Shown here piece by piece: positions 34,829 to 43,308 of a stretch of DNA of 64,000 bases. Source of the stretch: Zetaproteobacteria bacterium (GTDB lineage Bacteria; Pseudomonadota; Zetaproteobacteria; Mariprofundales; Mariprofundaceae). Position numbers and translations under genes: made by a program. The stretch is from NCBI GenBank assembly GCA_002753275.1, contig PEAA01000001.1, positions 62,001-126,000 of the forward strand. Reading direction: 5' to 3'. Each line of letters opens with the position of its first letter. The first letter of the stretch is position 1. The notes beneath the pieces were generated by a model that did not search any database, was not told the DNA's origin, and was given only the letters and a program-made list of their open reading frames with translations.

Positions 34829-35698
34829 ATGGATAACAATCATAAAGCCAACCCTACATCAGGACAACTATTCATTGTCGCAACGCCGATTGGTCACTTG
34901 TCAGATATCACTTTGCGCGCGCTTGAGATCCTCAAGTCCGTTGATTGTATTGCGGCTGAAGATAAGCGGAACAGTGTTAAATTGCTCAACCATTTTGCTA
35001 TTCATACCCCAATGATCGCATACCATGAACATAATGAATCAAGTATGGTCGAGCAGATCAAGTTTCGATTGCTGCAAGGGGAGAAGGTCGCCTTGATCTC
35101 CGATGCAGGTACACCGCTTATTAATGATCCCGGTTATGCATTGGTTCGAACATTAAGGTTGGAAGGGTTTCAGGTGACGCCTATTCCCGGGGCTTGTAGT
35201 CCGATTGTCGCGATGAGTGTTTCAGGGCTCCCGACCGATCAATTTACCTATTTTGGTTTTTTGCCGCGCAGTGGTCAATCACGCGAAAAACTTTTAACAG
35301 AAATTGCGCAAAGCCCACGCACCTCAGTGATTTTGGAATCACCTAAGCGGGTGATCAAAACAGTTCAGGCGTTGCAAAAGCATTGCTCTGATGATCGTGA
35401 AGTTTGCATGGCGCGTGAATTGACCAAACTGCATGAAACTATCGTGACACTACCGATTTCAAGATTTGCACACTATTTTGAATCCCAACCGTTAAAGGGT
35501 GAAGTGGTGTTGGTGATTGCGCCATTGACAGAATCCGAAGAAGTGAGTGATGATCAAATTCGCTCTTGTTTAATGCGATCGCCCTTTGTTGATTTAGCTC
35601 CTTCTAAGCGGGCCCAAGCGGTTGCAGCGCATTTGCATATTCATAAATCAACGGTTTACGATCAGCTCCTTGTGTTAAAAAATGAACAAGAGGAATAA
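34829..35698 (+). CDS. rsmI: 16S rRNA (cytidine1402-2'-O)-methyltransferase
   Basis: RsmI 2'-O-methylates C1402 in the ribosomal P site. The 289-residue protein is a tetrapyrrole-methylase-fold enzyme: GQLFIVATPIGHLSDITLRA at about 12-31, IAAEDKRNSVKLL, HEHNES, VALISDAGTPLINDPGY (SAM-binding loop) and PIPGACSPIVAMSVSGLP. The C-terminal helix-turn-helix-like part ends LVLKNEQEE. Only 57 bases separate it from the divergent lpoA-like gene, so both promoters must lie there or overlap coding sequence; no clear boxes are seen. yraN follows six bases after the stop. Confidence 0.96.
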   Translation: MDNNHKANPTSGQLFIVATPIGHLSDITLRALEILKSVDCIAAEDKRNSVKLLNHFAIHTPMIAYHEHNESSMVEQIKFRLLQGEKVALISDAGTPLINDPGYALVRTLRLEGFQVTPIPGACSPIVAMSVSGLPTDQFTYFGFLPRSGQSREKLLTEIAQSPRTSVILESPKRVIKTVQALQKHCSDDREVCMARELTKLHETIVTLPISRFAHYFESQPLKGEVVLVIAPLTESEEVSDDQIRSCLMRSPFVDLAPSKRAQAVAAHLHIHKSTVYDQLLVLKNEQEE

Positions 35699-35704
35699 TG
35701 TTTC

Positions 35705-36067
35705 ATGAGCACCGTCAAGGGCCAAGCAGGCGAGGTGCTTGCCGCAGAATATTTGCTCTCCCGCGGTTATCGTGTTGTGGCGCGCAATGTTCGCTTGGCG
35801 CGAGGAGAGATCGATCTGATTGTTGAAAAAGATGATCTGTTGGTGATTGTGGAGGTGAAAAGTTATCAGCAGCGTTTGGGGGCACTGTTGGCCGTCGGTG
35901 CGCAAAAGCAGCAGCGCATTATATCCGCAACAAAAGCTTACCTTTGCCACCATCCTGAAAAGGTTTCATTGCAATGCCGCTTTGATTTAATAATCCTTAC
36001 GCCCGATAAAAAACAACCGAGTGGCTACGCTGTCGAACATTTTGATGATGCTTTTCGTTGTTTTTAA
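35705..36067 (+). CDS. yraN: YraN family protein (UPF0102, endonuclease-like fold)
   Basis: YraN proteins have a restriction-endonuclease-like core of uncertain function. The 120-residue product carries GQAGEVLAAEYLLSRGYRV at its N-terminus and the PD-(D/E)xK-like pattern GEIDLIVE, then LVIVEVKSYQ, with the acidic and Lys residues retained. It sits in the rsmI-yraN-diaA-dolP order known from E. coli. The start ATG 35705 lies six bases after the rsmI stop. Confidence 0.92.
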   Translation: MSTVKGQAGEVLAAEYLLSRGYRVVARNVRLARGEIDLIVEKDDLLVIVEVKSYQQRLGALLAVGAQKQQRIISATKAYLCHHPEKVSLQCRFDLIILTPDKKQPSGYAVEHFDDAFRCF

Positions 36068-36154
36068 TGGATGAAGACTTCAGCATAGCAATGATCATTG
36101 ACGATGCGTGAATTAAAGAAAATCTGAGAATTTAATAGAGAGAGAATTGAACCT

Positions 36155-36877
36155 ATGGGAAGAGCATTTGCAAATAGAAAAGAGTCCATGGCGAAAACCG
36201 CGGCACAAAAAACGAAAATCTATTCGAAGTATGGGCGTGAAATTTATGTCTGTGCTAAGAGTAGTGGTACGGACCCCAATGGAAATCTCTCACTTCGTCG
36301 TTTAATGGATAAAGCCAAAAAAGATCAAGTTCCGACCCATGTAATTGATAAAGCTTTAGAAAAAGCACAAGGATCAGGTGGGGAAGATTATTCAACAGCC
36401 CGCTATGAAGGCTTTGGGCCTGGTGGATGTATGGTGATTGTCGATTGTTTGACCGATAATAATAACCGTACATTTGCGGATGTTCGCCAGTGTTTTATAA
36501 AAAATGATGGGAAGATTGGTACACCCGGAACGGTGTTACACATGTTTGATCATCAAGCTGTTTTTGCTTTTAAGGGTGATGATGAAGACCGAATCCTAGA
36601 AATTTTAATGGAAGCGGATATCGATGTAACGGAAGTCGAACTTGAAGAGGGAATTATTACGGTTCTTGCACCAACGCAAGAGTTTTATAAAATAAAAACA
36701 GCCTTAAGCGAAGGTGTTGCCGGCATTCATTTTGAAGTGGAAGATATCTCGTATGAGCCAAAAACGATCACAGACTTGAGTGGTGACGATGTCTTAACCT
36801 TTGAAAAGTTTTTGGATGCGCTCAATGATTGTGATGATGTGCAGCAAGTTTATCACAATGCGAACCTTCTCGATTGA
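36155..36877 (+). CDS. yebC: YebC/PmpR family protein (TACO1-like translational regulator)
   Basis: YebC-family proteins associate with ribosomes and help synthesis of difficult proline-rich sequences; some members regulate transcription. The 240-residue product starts [20 protein letters not shown] and shows [39 protein letters not shown] and [11 protein letters not shown]. Domains 2 and 3 occupy the rest. The N-terminus, with FANRKE, is the E. coli YeeN/YebC-II style rather than the GHSKW type. A GAGAGAG ribosome binding site precedes ATG 36155. An 87-base gap separates it from yraN. Its stop overlaps the next gene (TGATG). Confidence 0.93.
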   Translation: MGRAFANRKESMAKTAAQKTKIYSKYGREIYVCAKSSGTDPNGNLSLRRLMDKAKKDQVPTHVIDKALEKAQGSGGEDYSTARYEGFGPGGCMVIVDCLTDNNNRTFADVRQCFIKNDGKIGTPGTVLHMFDHQAVFAFKGDDEDRILEILMEADIDVTEVELEEGIITVLAPTQEFYKIKTALSEGVAGIHFEVEDISYEPKTITDLSGDDVLTFEKFLDALNDCDDVQQVYHNANLLD

Positions 36878-37494
36878 TGGCAACGATTCATCCCCAACAG
36901 GTGATTCAATCGGCCCTTGAAGAGGGGGTTTTACTTCGTCAATCGTGTATCCAGGTATTGGATCAAACCCTCATGGATGCCGCCCATTTGATGGTTAAGT
37001 CGCTTCAAGCCGGGCATAAGATTTTGGCATGTGGCAATGGTGGTTCTGCTGCCGATGCACAACATTTTGCAGGGGAGTTGGTGAACCGTTTTGAGTGCAA
37101 TCGTCCTGCATTGGCTGCCATCGCCTTGACCCATGATGCCTCGGTGATTACCAGTATTGCCAATGATTTTTGTTTTGATGTGATCTTTTCACGGCAAGTT
37201 GAAGCGTTGGGTCGTGAAGGCGATATTCTCTTGGCCATCTCAACCAGTGGTAACTCTAAAAATGTGATCAATGCGGTGGACGCTGCCGCACATCATGGGA
37301 TGAAAGTCATTGCGGTTACAGGTGGCGGTGGTGGTGTGCTGGGTGCGCATGATGCGGTTGATATTCATCTCAATATTAACCATCCATCGACCCCTCGAGT
37401 GCAAGAGATGCACATTACCTGCCTACATATTTTATGCACATTGATTGACCAACAGATGTTTCCAGAAGAGTATTTAAGTTCGCAATCTGTTTGA
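36877..37494 (+). CDS. gmhA: SIS-domain phosphoheptose isomerase/DiaA family protein
   Basis: The 205-residue SIS protein has ILACGNGGSAADAQHFAGELVNRFE and DILLAISTSGNSKNVINA, diagnostic for the GmhA/DiaA pair. GmhA turns sedoheptulose-7-phosphate into the heptose precursor of LPS; DiaA stimulates DnaA assembly at oriC. Position after yraN and before dolP matches diaA, while the heptose adenylyltransferase gene two loci on and the residues PRVQEMHITCLHILC (His in the zinc/active region) favour GmhA. A dual role is possible. The ATG overlaps the yebC stop by one base. Confidence 0.85.
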   Translation: MATIHPQQVIQSALEEGVLLRQSCIQVLDQTLMDAAHLMVKSLQAGHKILACGNGGSAADAQHFAGELVNRFECNRPALAAIALTHDASVITSIANDFCFDVIFSRQVEALGREGDILLAISTSGNSKNVINAVDAAAHHGMKVIAVTGGGGGVLGAHDAVDIHLNINHPSTPRVQEMHITCLHILCTLIDQQMFPEEYLSSQSV

Positions 37495-37522
37495 TTGAAT
37501 ATCCACAAGGAGTCCCCCTGCT

Positions 37523-38098
37523 ATGCGTATATCTTATCTTTTCTACTCAATATTTTTGGCTCTGATGCTCAATGGCTGTTCAAGTTCGCTCAAATGGGTG
37601 GAGGAGAAGAGTGATGCCAGTAAAACGGCCTATGAAAAGTCTGAAACCAAGGTGGTAATTGATGATGCTTGGATTGCGACGCAGATCGATTCAAAGCTCT
37701 TGATTGAGCCTAACCTTCCCTATCGTGGTGTAAGTATTCAGGTTGTGAACGGTGAAGTTTTGTTAACAGGGGTAATGCCTACGCAGAATCATATCAATCA
37801 AGCCATGACCATTTGTCAATCGGTCAAAGGTGTTCGCCATGTTGATAGCCGTTTGCAACTGGGCGAAGTGAAAATGAAATCGCTTTTTACCGATGCCATT
37901 ATCACAGCAAAAATCAAGGCGAGACTGCTTGATGATCCTGTAACTCCAGGGTGGGCGATTCGTATCAAGACGGAGCAGGGACGCGTCTATCTTCGTGGTG
38001 AGATTAGAGATCCTGCGGAGCGTTATCGTGCCCGCTCTGTGATTGAAAAGGTTGAAGGTGTGACGGCCATTGTTGATATGCTGCGACTTCGCCCATGA
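37523..38098 (+). CDS. dolP: Dual BON-domain outer-membrane lipoprotein (DolP/YraP-like)
   Basis: DolP maintains outer-membrane integrity and binds anionic phospholipid at the division site and BAM complex. The 191-residue precursor has a lipoprotein signal with Cys19 (ALMLNGC). Two BON domains follow, at about 48-115 (ATQIDSKLLIEPNLPYRGV, then VNGEVLLTGVM) and 120-190 (ITAKIKARLLDDPVT, then TEQGRVYLRGEI). AAGGAG lies upstream of ATG 37523. The residue after Cys is Ser, consistent with outer-membrane sorting. Confidence 0.93.
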   Translation: MRISYLFYSIFLALMLNGCSSSLKWVEEKSDASKTAYEKSETKVVIDDAWIATQIDSKLLIEPNLPYRGVSIQVVNGEVLLTGVMPTQNHINQAMTICQSVKGVRHVDSRLQLGEVKMKSLFTDAIITAKIKARLLDDPVTPGWAIRIKTEQGRVYLRGEIRDPAERYRARSVIEKVEGVTAIVDMLRLRP

Positions 38099-38129
38099 AC
38101 AGACTATCTTTTCCTAGCCAGGTGGCGTG

Positions 38130-38597
38130 ATGTTGCAAGCATGGAGGCAAGCGGAACAAATTTGTCACGCATGGCGTGAGCAAGGTTTGCGAGTTGTCTT
38201 TACCAATGGCTGTTTTGATTTATTGCATCCTGGGCATGTTGCTTATTTAGAAGAGGCGAAGGCTTTGGGAGACCGTTTGGTTGTCGGTATTAATGACGAT
38301 GCTTCTATTGTCCGATTAAAGGGAGCTTCGCGGCCTATTAATCGTCTGGGAGATCGTATCCTGATGCTTGAAGCGTTACGCGCTGTTGATCTGATTGTAA
38401 GTTTTTCTGAAGATACGCCGCTCAACCTTATTCAAACGCTTTTGCCCGATATATTGGTGAAAGGTGGCGATTATGATCTTACAACCATTGTGGGTGCCGA
38501 GGAGGTTCTAAAATCAGGTGGGTGCGTTAAAACACTCTCGTTTTTGCCGGGTTATTCAAGCTCAGCGCTCATTCAGCGGATTCAAGAACGCGCCTGA
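38130..38597 (+). CDS. rfaE2: D-glycero-beta-D-manno-heptose 1-phosphate adenylyltransferase
   Basis: This enzyme makes ADP-heptose from heptose 1-phosphate for the LPS inner core. The 155-residue product is the nucleotidyltransferase half of HldE on its own: VVFTNGCFDLLHPGHVAYLE (HxGH motif), LVVGINDDASIVRLKG and a C-terminal LPGYSSSALIQRI. I prefer ATG 38130, four bases after AGGTGG, to GTG 38127. The kinase half (HldE domain I) must be encoded elsewhere. pdxB starts five bases beyond the stop. Confidence 0.94.
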   Translation: MLQAWRQAEQICHAWREQGLRVVFTNGCFDLLHPGHVAYLEEAKALGDRLVVGINDDASIVRLKGASRPINRLGDRILMLEALRAVDLIVSFSEDTPLNLIQTLLPDILVKGGDYDLTTIVGAEEVLKSGGCVKTLSFLPGYSSSALIQRIQERA

Positions 38598-38601
38598 TTC
38601 G

Positions 38602-39807
38602 ATGAGAGCATTGAAAATTATTGCCGATCAGAGCATTTGGAATATTTCTGATGCATTGAAAACATTGGCACAAACGATCCCTTTAGATGTGACAGTTTTT
38701 CCTCCCTATGAGATTAACGCAGAGGTTGTGCGAAAGGCCGATGTTTTGTTGGTTCGCTCTTCTGTTAAGGTTAATGCTTCGCTTTTGGAAGGGTCAACCC
38801 TTCGCTTTGTTGGCACCGCGACGATTGGTGATGATCATATTGATCTTGATTATCTTTCACGCAACCATATTGCTTTTGCATCTGCGGCAGGGAGTTCAAC
38901 CGAGTCTGTCGTTGAGTATATTCTTGCATCATTGCTTGAACTTCATGTTCACGACCATATTGATCTTAGCAAAGTCAACATCGGCGTCATTGGTGTTGGG
39001 AGAATTGGATCAATGCTCTCCAGCCAGCTGAAAAAAATATCTGTCCATGTGCTTCATAATGATCCACCGCGTCAGCGTTATGAAAACCATCTGGCCGAAG
39101 ACTCATCATGGCAAACATTGCCGCAAATATTGCAGCATGCTGATTTATTAACCTTACATACGCCATTAACCTACGGCGGGTTTGATGCGACCCATCATCT
39201 TATCAATGCGGCCACCTTGGATGCATTTAAGGGTCGAGGAATTATTAATGCGGGTCGCGGTGGCATCATCGATAATCAAGCCCTGCTTGCATGGTTGAAT
39301 CATGATGTCTCGCGTTTTGTGATTCTTGATTGTTGGGAAAATGAACCTGCGATTTCAGCTGAATTGCTTGCTTCTACGCAGGTGGTGCTCGCAACACCGC
39401 ATATTGCAGGCCATTCGGTAGATGGAAAAGCTGCCAACACTGCGTATGTTTTTAAGGCGTTGGCTCATTTTTTACAGCAAGGGGTTCAATGGGAGTATCA
39501 CCACTTAATGCCCAAAAGCCAACGGCTTCTTGTTCACGATCATCTTACCTACCCAACGGTATGGCATCGACTTCATGCCTATGTGGAACAGGCTTACCCC
39601 ATTGTGGATGACCACCTCAATTTCCGAGCTTCTTTAATGGGAGCAGGGCCTGAAAGTATAAAAAATACTTTTAATCAATTGCGCAAAGCTTATCCTGAAC
39701 GACGATCGTGGTCTTGCCATACATTTGCCCCAAGTCAAAATGGATCGCCAATCGATAAAATCTGTAACAACCATTTAACATCACTTGGCTTTATTCCCCA
39801 ATCCTAA
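38602..39807 (+). CDS. pdxB: Erythronate-4-phosphate dehydrogenase
   Basis: PdxB oxidises 4-phosphoerythronate in the DXP-dependent route to pyridoxal phosphate. From ATG 38602 the protein has 401 residues. It is a D-2-hydroxyacid dehydrogenase with NADH site VGRIGSMLSSQLKKI and catalytic Arg in INAGRGGIIDNQ, Glu in DCWENEPAI and His in TPHIAGHSVDGK. The additional C-terminal PdxB dimerisation region (about 290-401) separates it from SerA-type enzymes. PdxB is mostly found in gammaproteobacteria and Bacteroidota, which is a taxonomic hint. The frame is open upstream to 38518 inside rfaE2. Confidence 0.9.
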   Translation: MRALKIIADQSIWNISDALKTLAQTIPLDVTVFPPYEINAEVVRKADVLLVRSSVKVNASLLEGSTLRFVGTATIGDDHIDLDYLSRNHIAFASAAGSSTESVVEYILASLLELHVHDHIDLSKVNIGVIGVGRIGSMLSSQLKKISVHVLHNDPPRQRYENHLAEDSSWQTLPQILQHADLLTLHTPLTYGGFDATHHLINAATLDAFKGRGIINAGRGGIIDNQALLAWLNHDVSRFVILDCWENEPAISAELLASTQVVLATPHIAGHSVDGKAANTAYVFKALAHFLQQGVQWEYHHLMPKSQRLLVHDHLTYPTVWHRLHAYVEQAYPIVDDHLNFRASLMGAGPESIKNTFNQLRKAYPERRSWSCHTFAPSQNGSPIDKICNNHLTSLGFIPQS

Positions 39808-39817
39808 GGAGAAAAAT

Positions 39818-40366
39818 ATGAGATCATTATCCAATGAACAGCGATGGGTCTGGATGGATTTAGAGATGACCGGACTGGATCCCGAAAAAGAGGTGATTCT
39901 TGAAATTGCCACCGTGATTACAGATGGTGATCTTAATATCATTGCTGAAGGCCCCAATCTGGTCGTTCACCAACCACAATCGATATTGGAAAATATGGAT
40001 GCATGGTGTGTGCAACACCATGGTGACTCTGGCTTAACGGCAAAAGTTCAATCGTCCAACATCTCGGTTGCCGAAGCAGAACAGATCACCTTGGCATTTA
40101 TTCGTCAACATGTCGATGCGCGGAAATCACCGCTGTGCGGGAACTCAATCCACCAAGATCGCCGTTTTTTGGTGCGTTACATGCCGGAGTTGGAAGCCCA
40201 TTTGCATTATCGGAATATCGATGTCAGCACGGTCAAAGAGTTGGTTAAATCGTGGCAGCCTGATGCCAATAGGTATGTCAAAAAGGGAGAGCATCTTGCG
40301 CTTGCAGATATTCAAGAGTCCATCGCAGAGTTGCGTTTTTATCGTGAATGCTATTTTAATATCTGA
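39818..40366 (+). CDS. orn: Oligoribonuclease
   Basis: Orn degrades dinucleotides left by RNA decay and cyclic-di-GMP turnover. ATG 39818 follows AAGGAG by six bases and gives 182 residues. The DEDDh exonuclease motifs are DLEMTGLD (Asp14, Glu16), GNSIHQDRRFL with the second Asp, and HLALADIQESIAEL with the catalytic His and last Asp. An upstream in-frame ATG at 39785 lies inside pdxB and lacks support. Presence of Orn together with RNase J in one genome is notable. Confidence 0.96.
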   Translation: MRSLSNEQRWVWMDLEMTGLDPEKEVILEIATVITDGDLNIIAEGPNLVVHQPQSILENMDAWCVQHHGDSGLTAKVQSSNISVAEAEQITLAFIRQHVDARKSPLCGNSIHQDRRFLVRYMPELEAHLHYRNIDVSTVKELVKSWQPDANRYVKKGEHLALADIQESIAELRFYRECYFNI

Positions 40367-40395
40367 ATGATATTTTATCCTCATACTTTTTTTCA

Positions 40396-40423
40396 TTGAC
40401 CCGATCACTAGGATCAACATAAT
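40396..40423 (+). promoter_or_regulatory. Candidate promoter of the yceD-rpmF-plsX-fab cluster
   Basis: TTGACC (40396-40401) and CATAAT (40418-40423) are separated by 16 bases and followed by the GC-rich GCGCCGG, about 45 bases before the yceD start. It is the best -35/-10 pair in the 102-base gap after orn and is placed to drive ribosomal L32 and the fatty acid genes. Confidence 0.6.
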
Positions 40424-40468
40424 GCGCCGGCATTTGTCACTGCAATGTGATAACTTGGGGAGTTGATA

Positions 40469-41008
40469 GTGTCGTTCAACATGCTTGTAAATTTACAGGA
40501 TCTTCCTGCCAATGGTCGGCAGTGGAACTGGACGCTACCCAAATCTTTGCTGGAAGATCCACTCCGTGGAACGGTTGATGCTCTGGTTGATCTGGAGTCT
40601 GATGTTGTATGGAACGGTGAAATAAGGGCTGATGGTCAAATATTTATACTGCAAGGGCAGTGGTGTTTGACATTAAAGCGACAGTGTGATCGGTGCAATA
40701 TGATTTTCTCTTTTGTGATGCAAGGGGAGAGTGTACAAGATTTTTCACTTTTTCCACTGGGTAAAGAGATGCTGGAAGAGGATGAAATTGATACATGTGA
40801 ACATCTAGATCCACCAGGGTTGGTCGATCTTCTGGATGTGTTACGTGAGAGTGTTTGGCTCGCTTATAAGCCGGTTGTGGTTTGTGATGGGGGCTGTTTG
40901 GGTTTGTGCCAGCATTGTGGCGTGAATTTGAACATAGAGAGTTGTAAGTGTACACAGACGCATGTGAATAGTGCGTTTGCTGCATTGAAAAACATCAAGT
41001 TTGATTGA
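40469..41008 (+). CDS. yceD: YceD/DUF177 family protein (23S rRNA accumulation)
   Basis: YceD proteins affect 23S rRNA accumulation and are almost always encoded before rpmF. GTG 40469 follows GGGGAG by six bases and gives 179 residues. Conserved Cys pairs are visible: CDRCNM in the middle and CDGGCLGLCQHCGVNLN, then CKC, near the C-terminus, ending AFAALKNIKFD. The cysteines suggest a metal site. The direct biochemical role is not established. Confidence 0.9.
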   Translation: MSFNMLVNLQDLPANGRQWNWTLPKSLLEDPLRGTVDALVDLESDVVWNGEIRADGQIFILQGQWCLTLKRQCDRCNMIFSFVMQGESVQDFSLFPLGKEMLEEDEIDTCEHLDPPGLVDLLDVLRESVWLAYKPVVVCDGGCLGLCQHCGVNLNIESCKCTQTHVNSAFAALKNIKFD

Positions 41009-41038
41009 TACCGTTGATATAACGAAAGGTGGTTGAAA

Positions 41039-41221
41039 ATGGCAGTTCCAAAGAGAAAAACCAGTACTTCAAAGCGTAATATGCGTCGTGCACATGATAG
41101 CATTACTGTATCGAGCATGAGCTCTTGCACGGAGTGCGGCGAAACCGTTCGCCCACATTACGCATGCCCTCACTGTGGCTATTATAAAGGTCGTGAAGTT
41201 GTCGCTAAAGACGAGGCTTGA
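41039..41221 (+). CDS. rpmF: 50S ribosomal protein L32
   Basis: L32 is a small protein of the large subunit. ATG 41039 follows AAAGGTGG and gives 60 residues starting MAVPKRKTSTSKRNMRRAHD. The zinc-ribbon cysteines Cys30/Cys33 (SCTECG) and Cys43/Cys46 (ACPHCG) are all present, so this is the zinc-containing (C+) form. It lies between yceD and plsX as in most proteobacteria. Confidence 0.97.
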   Translation: MAVPKRKTSTSKRNMRRAHDSITVSSMSSCTECGETVRPHYACPHCGYYKGREVVAKDEA

Positions 41222-41262
41222 TTATCTCTAAGCCGCTCTATTGTCGATATCATATTTAATCG

Positions 41263-42273
41263 ATGTCTACACGGATTTTAGTTGACGGGCACGGGGGCGA
41301 TCACGCTCCCGGTGTTGTCATTGAAGCATTATCTAAGATTATTCACCAATCCTCTTCTAAGGTTACCTTGGGCGTTGTTGGTGTTGCTGATATTCTCATT
41401 CCTGAGTTGGAAAAGTGGAATATTAAAGGACATGTGATGCTGGTTGAAGCCAGTGATATTGTTGCGATGTGTGATGCTCCAGCTAACGCCTTGCGTAGAA
41501 AGCGCAACTCGTCGATGCATGTTGGGGCCAAGTGTGTCCGTGATGGTCAATGGGATGCCTTTGTTAGCGCTGGAAATACAGGTGCACTTATGGCAATTTC
41601 TAAACTGGTGTTAAAGACATTGCCTGGCGTTGATAGGCCAGCATTTGCTTCGATGATTCCATCAGCGACAGGTGGTACATTTTTTCTTGATATTGGTGCC
41701 AATGTGGATTCAACCGCTGAGCATCTTTTTCAATTTGCGGTTATGGGTTCATGCTATTTGCAGGTGGCTGAAGGAATTCAATCACCGCGTATTGGATTGT
41801 TAAATATTGGCAGTGAAGATATTAAAGGTACCGATGTCATCAAAGAGGCTGCCGAGCGTTTACGGGGCTCGAGTCTTAATTTCATCGGCAATGTTGAGGG
41901 GACCAATCTTTTTGATGGCTCCGTTGATGTTGTGGTTTGCGATGGCTTTATTGGTAATGTTTCGCTTAAAACCATGGAAGGGGTGGCCAAGTTGATTATT
42001 CAGACACTTAAGAAGGAACTTACCTCAAGCCCTGTTGCGAAAATGGGCGCACTTTTATCAAAAAGTGCCTTGGGGCGTGTCCGGGATGCGATGAACCCCA
42101 GTGAACATAATGGCGCTCCACTTCTTGGGTTGAACGGAATTGTAGTTAAAAGTCATGGTTCAGCTGATGCGCACGCCTTTACTTGTGCGATTGATGTGGC
42201 GCGTCGTGAAGTCGAATCGAACCTGTTAGGTACCATTACTGAATCGATGGCAACGATTCATCAATCCTCATGA
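41263..42273 (+). CDS. plsX: Phosphate acyltransferase PlsX
   Basis: PlsX makes acyl-phosphate from acyl-ACP for phospholipid synthesis. The 336-residue protein has ILVDGHGGDHAPGVVIEAL (most family members read DAMGGDHAP), SMHVGAKCVRDGQWDAFVSAGNTGALMA, FFLDIGANVDSTAEHL, VEGTNLFDGSVDVVVCDGFIGNVSLK, and GLNGIVVKSHGSADA. No clear ribosome binding site precedes ATG 41263. Its stop overlaps fabH (ATGA). Confidence 0.96.
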   Translation: MSTRILVDGHGGDHAPGVVIEALSKIIHQSSSKVTLGVVGVADILIPELEKWNIKGHVMLVEASDIVAMCDAPANALRRKRNSSMHVGAKCVRDGQWDAFVSAGNTGALMAISKLVLKTLPGVDRPAFASMIPSATGGTFFLDIGANVDSTAEHLFQFAVMGSCYLQVAEGIQSPRIGLLNIGSEDIKGTDVIKEAAERLRGSSLNFIGNVEGTNLFDGSVDVVVCDGFIGNVSLKTMEGVAKLIIQTLKKELTSSPVAKMGALLSKSALGRVRDAMNPSEHNGAPLLGLNGIVVKSHGSADAHAFTCAIDVARREVESNLLGTITESMATIHQSS

Positions 42274-43292
42274 AACATACCCATATTATAGGCCTTGGTG
42301 GTTATCTTCCAGAGCAGATTCTTCATAATAAAGATCTTCCCGCAGCCCTTGAAACATCCGATGCATGGATTCGTGAGCGTACAGGTATCGAACAGCGTCA
42401 TATTGCGGCAGAGGGTCAGTTTACTTCTGATTTGGCAACGGCAGCCGCCAAACAAGCCCTTGAGGATGCTGGTTTAACCATTGATGATATTGACGCCATT
42501 ATTGTAGCAACAACAACGCCCGACATGGTTTTCCCATCCACAGCCAGTATCGTCCAATTTAAGCTGGGTGCGACTTCGATTCCTGCTTGGGATATTCAGG
42601 CCGTTTGTTCGGGTTTCGTCTATGGTTTGGCGCAAGTTGATGGTATGATGCGTGGAGGAATGTTTGAACGCGTATTGCTCATTGGCGCCGAGCGAATGTC
42701 CCATATTTTAGATTGGAGTGATCGCTCTACCTGCGTGTTGTTTGGCGATGGCGCAGGGGCTGTGGTATTGGAGTATCGCGATGATGGCACGGAGCACGGC
42801 GTGATCGGCTCAACGCTTCATGCCGATGGTGCCTACCGTGATCTGCTGATGGCCAATCACGCACAGCGCAATCAGGTTATTCCTGGATTTGGAGGTCAAA
42901 ACGCCCCTGATCTTCGATTGGATTCGGCAGGCGTTGCCGCTGTTGAAATGCGTGGCAATGAGGTCTTTCGCACAGCCGTGAAGCAGCTTGGGGCCGTTGT
43001 CGATGAAGTGTTGGAATTGCATGGCCTTACCCATAATGATCTTGATCATCTTATTCCTCACCAAGCCAATTTACGCATTATACAAGCGACGGCTAAAAAA
43101 TTAAAAATGTCACTGGACCATGTTGCAGTGACTGTCAATAAACATGCCAATACATCGGCTGCCAGTGTTCCTTTGGCGATGCATGCACTCTACCAACAAA
43201 ATGCCTTTAAGGCTGGAGATTTGCTGCTGCTTGAGGCCTTTGGCGCAGGCTTTGTTTGGGGCGCAAACTTAGTGCGTTGGTCCAAACAGTAG
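42270..43292 (+). CDS. fabH: 3-oxoacyl-ACP synthase III (FabH)
   Basis: FabH condenses acetyl-CoA with malonyl-ACP to start fatty acid synthesis. The 340-residue protein has the catalytic triad Cys113 (IQAVCSGFVYGL), His264 (IPHQANLRI) and Asn294 (VNKHANTSAAS). It is slightly longer than E. coli FabH because of a loop near residues 190-220. ATG 42270 overlaps the plsX stop by four bases. Confidence 0.97.
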   Translation: MKHTHIIGLGGYLPEQILHNKDLPAALETSDAWIRERTGIEQRHIAAEGQFTSDLATAAAKQALEDAGLTIDDIDAIIVATTTPDMVFPSTASIVQFKLGATSIPAWDIQAVCSGFVYGLAQVDGMMRGGMFERVLLIGAERMSHILDWSDRSTCVLFGDGAGAVVLEYRDDGTEHGVIGSTLHADGAYRDLLMANHAQRNQVIPGFGGQNAPDLRLDSAGVAAVEMRGNEVFRTAVKQLGAVVDEVLELHGLTHNDLDHLIPHQANLRIIQATAKKLKMSLDHVAVTVNKHANTSAASVPLAMHALYQQNAFKAGDLLLLEAFGAGFVWGANLVRWSKQ

Positions 43293-43308
43293 GTCATTAG
43301 GAGTCAAT

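Noticed and set aside
34772-34843. 24-codon extension before the LpoA-like signal peptide
   Set aside because: A lipoprotein signal must be at the N-terminus; the extension would place polar residues before it and run into rsmI.
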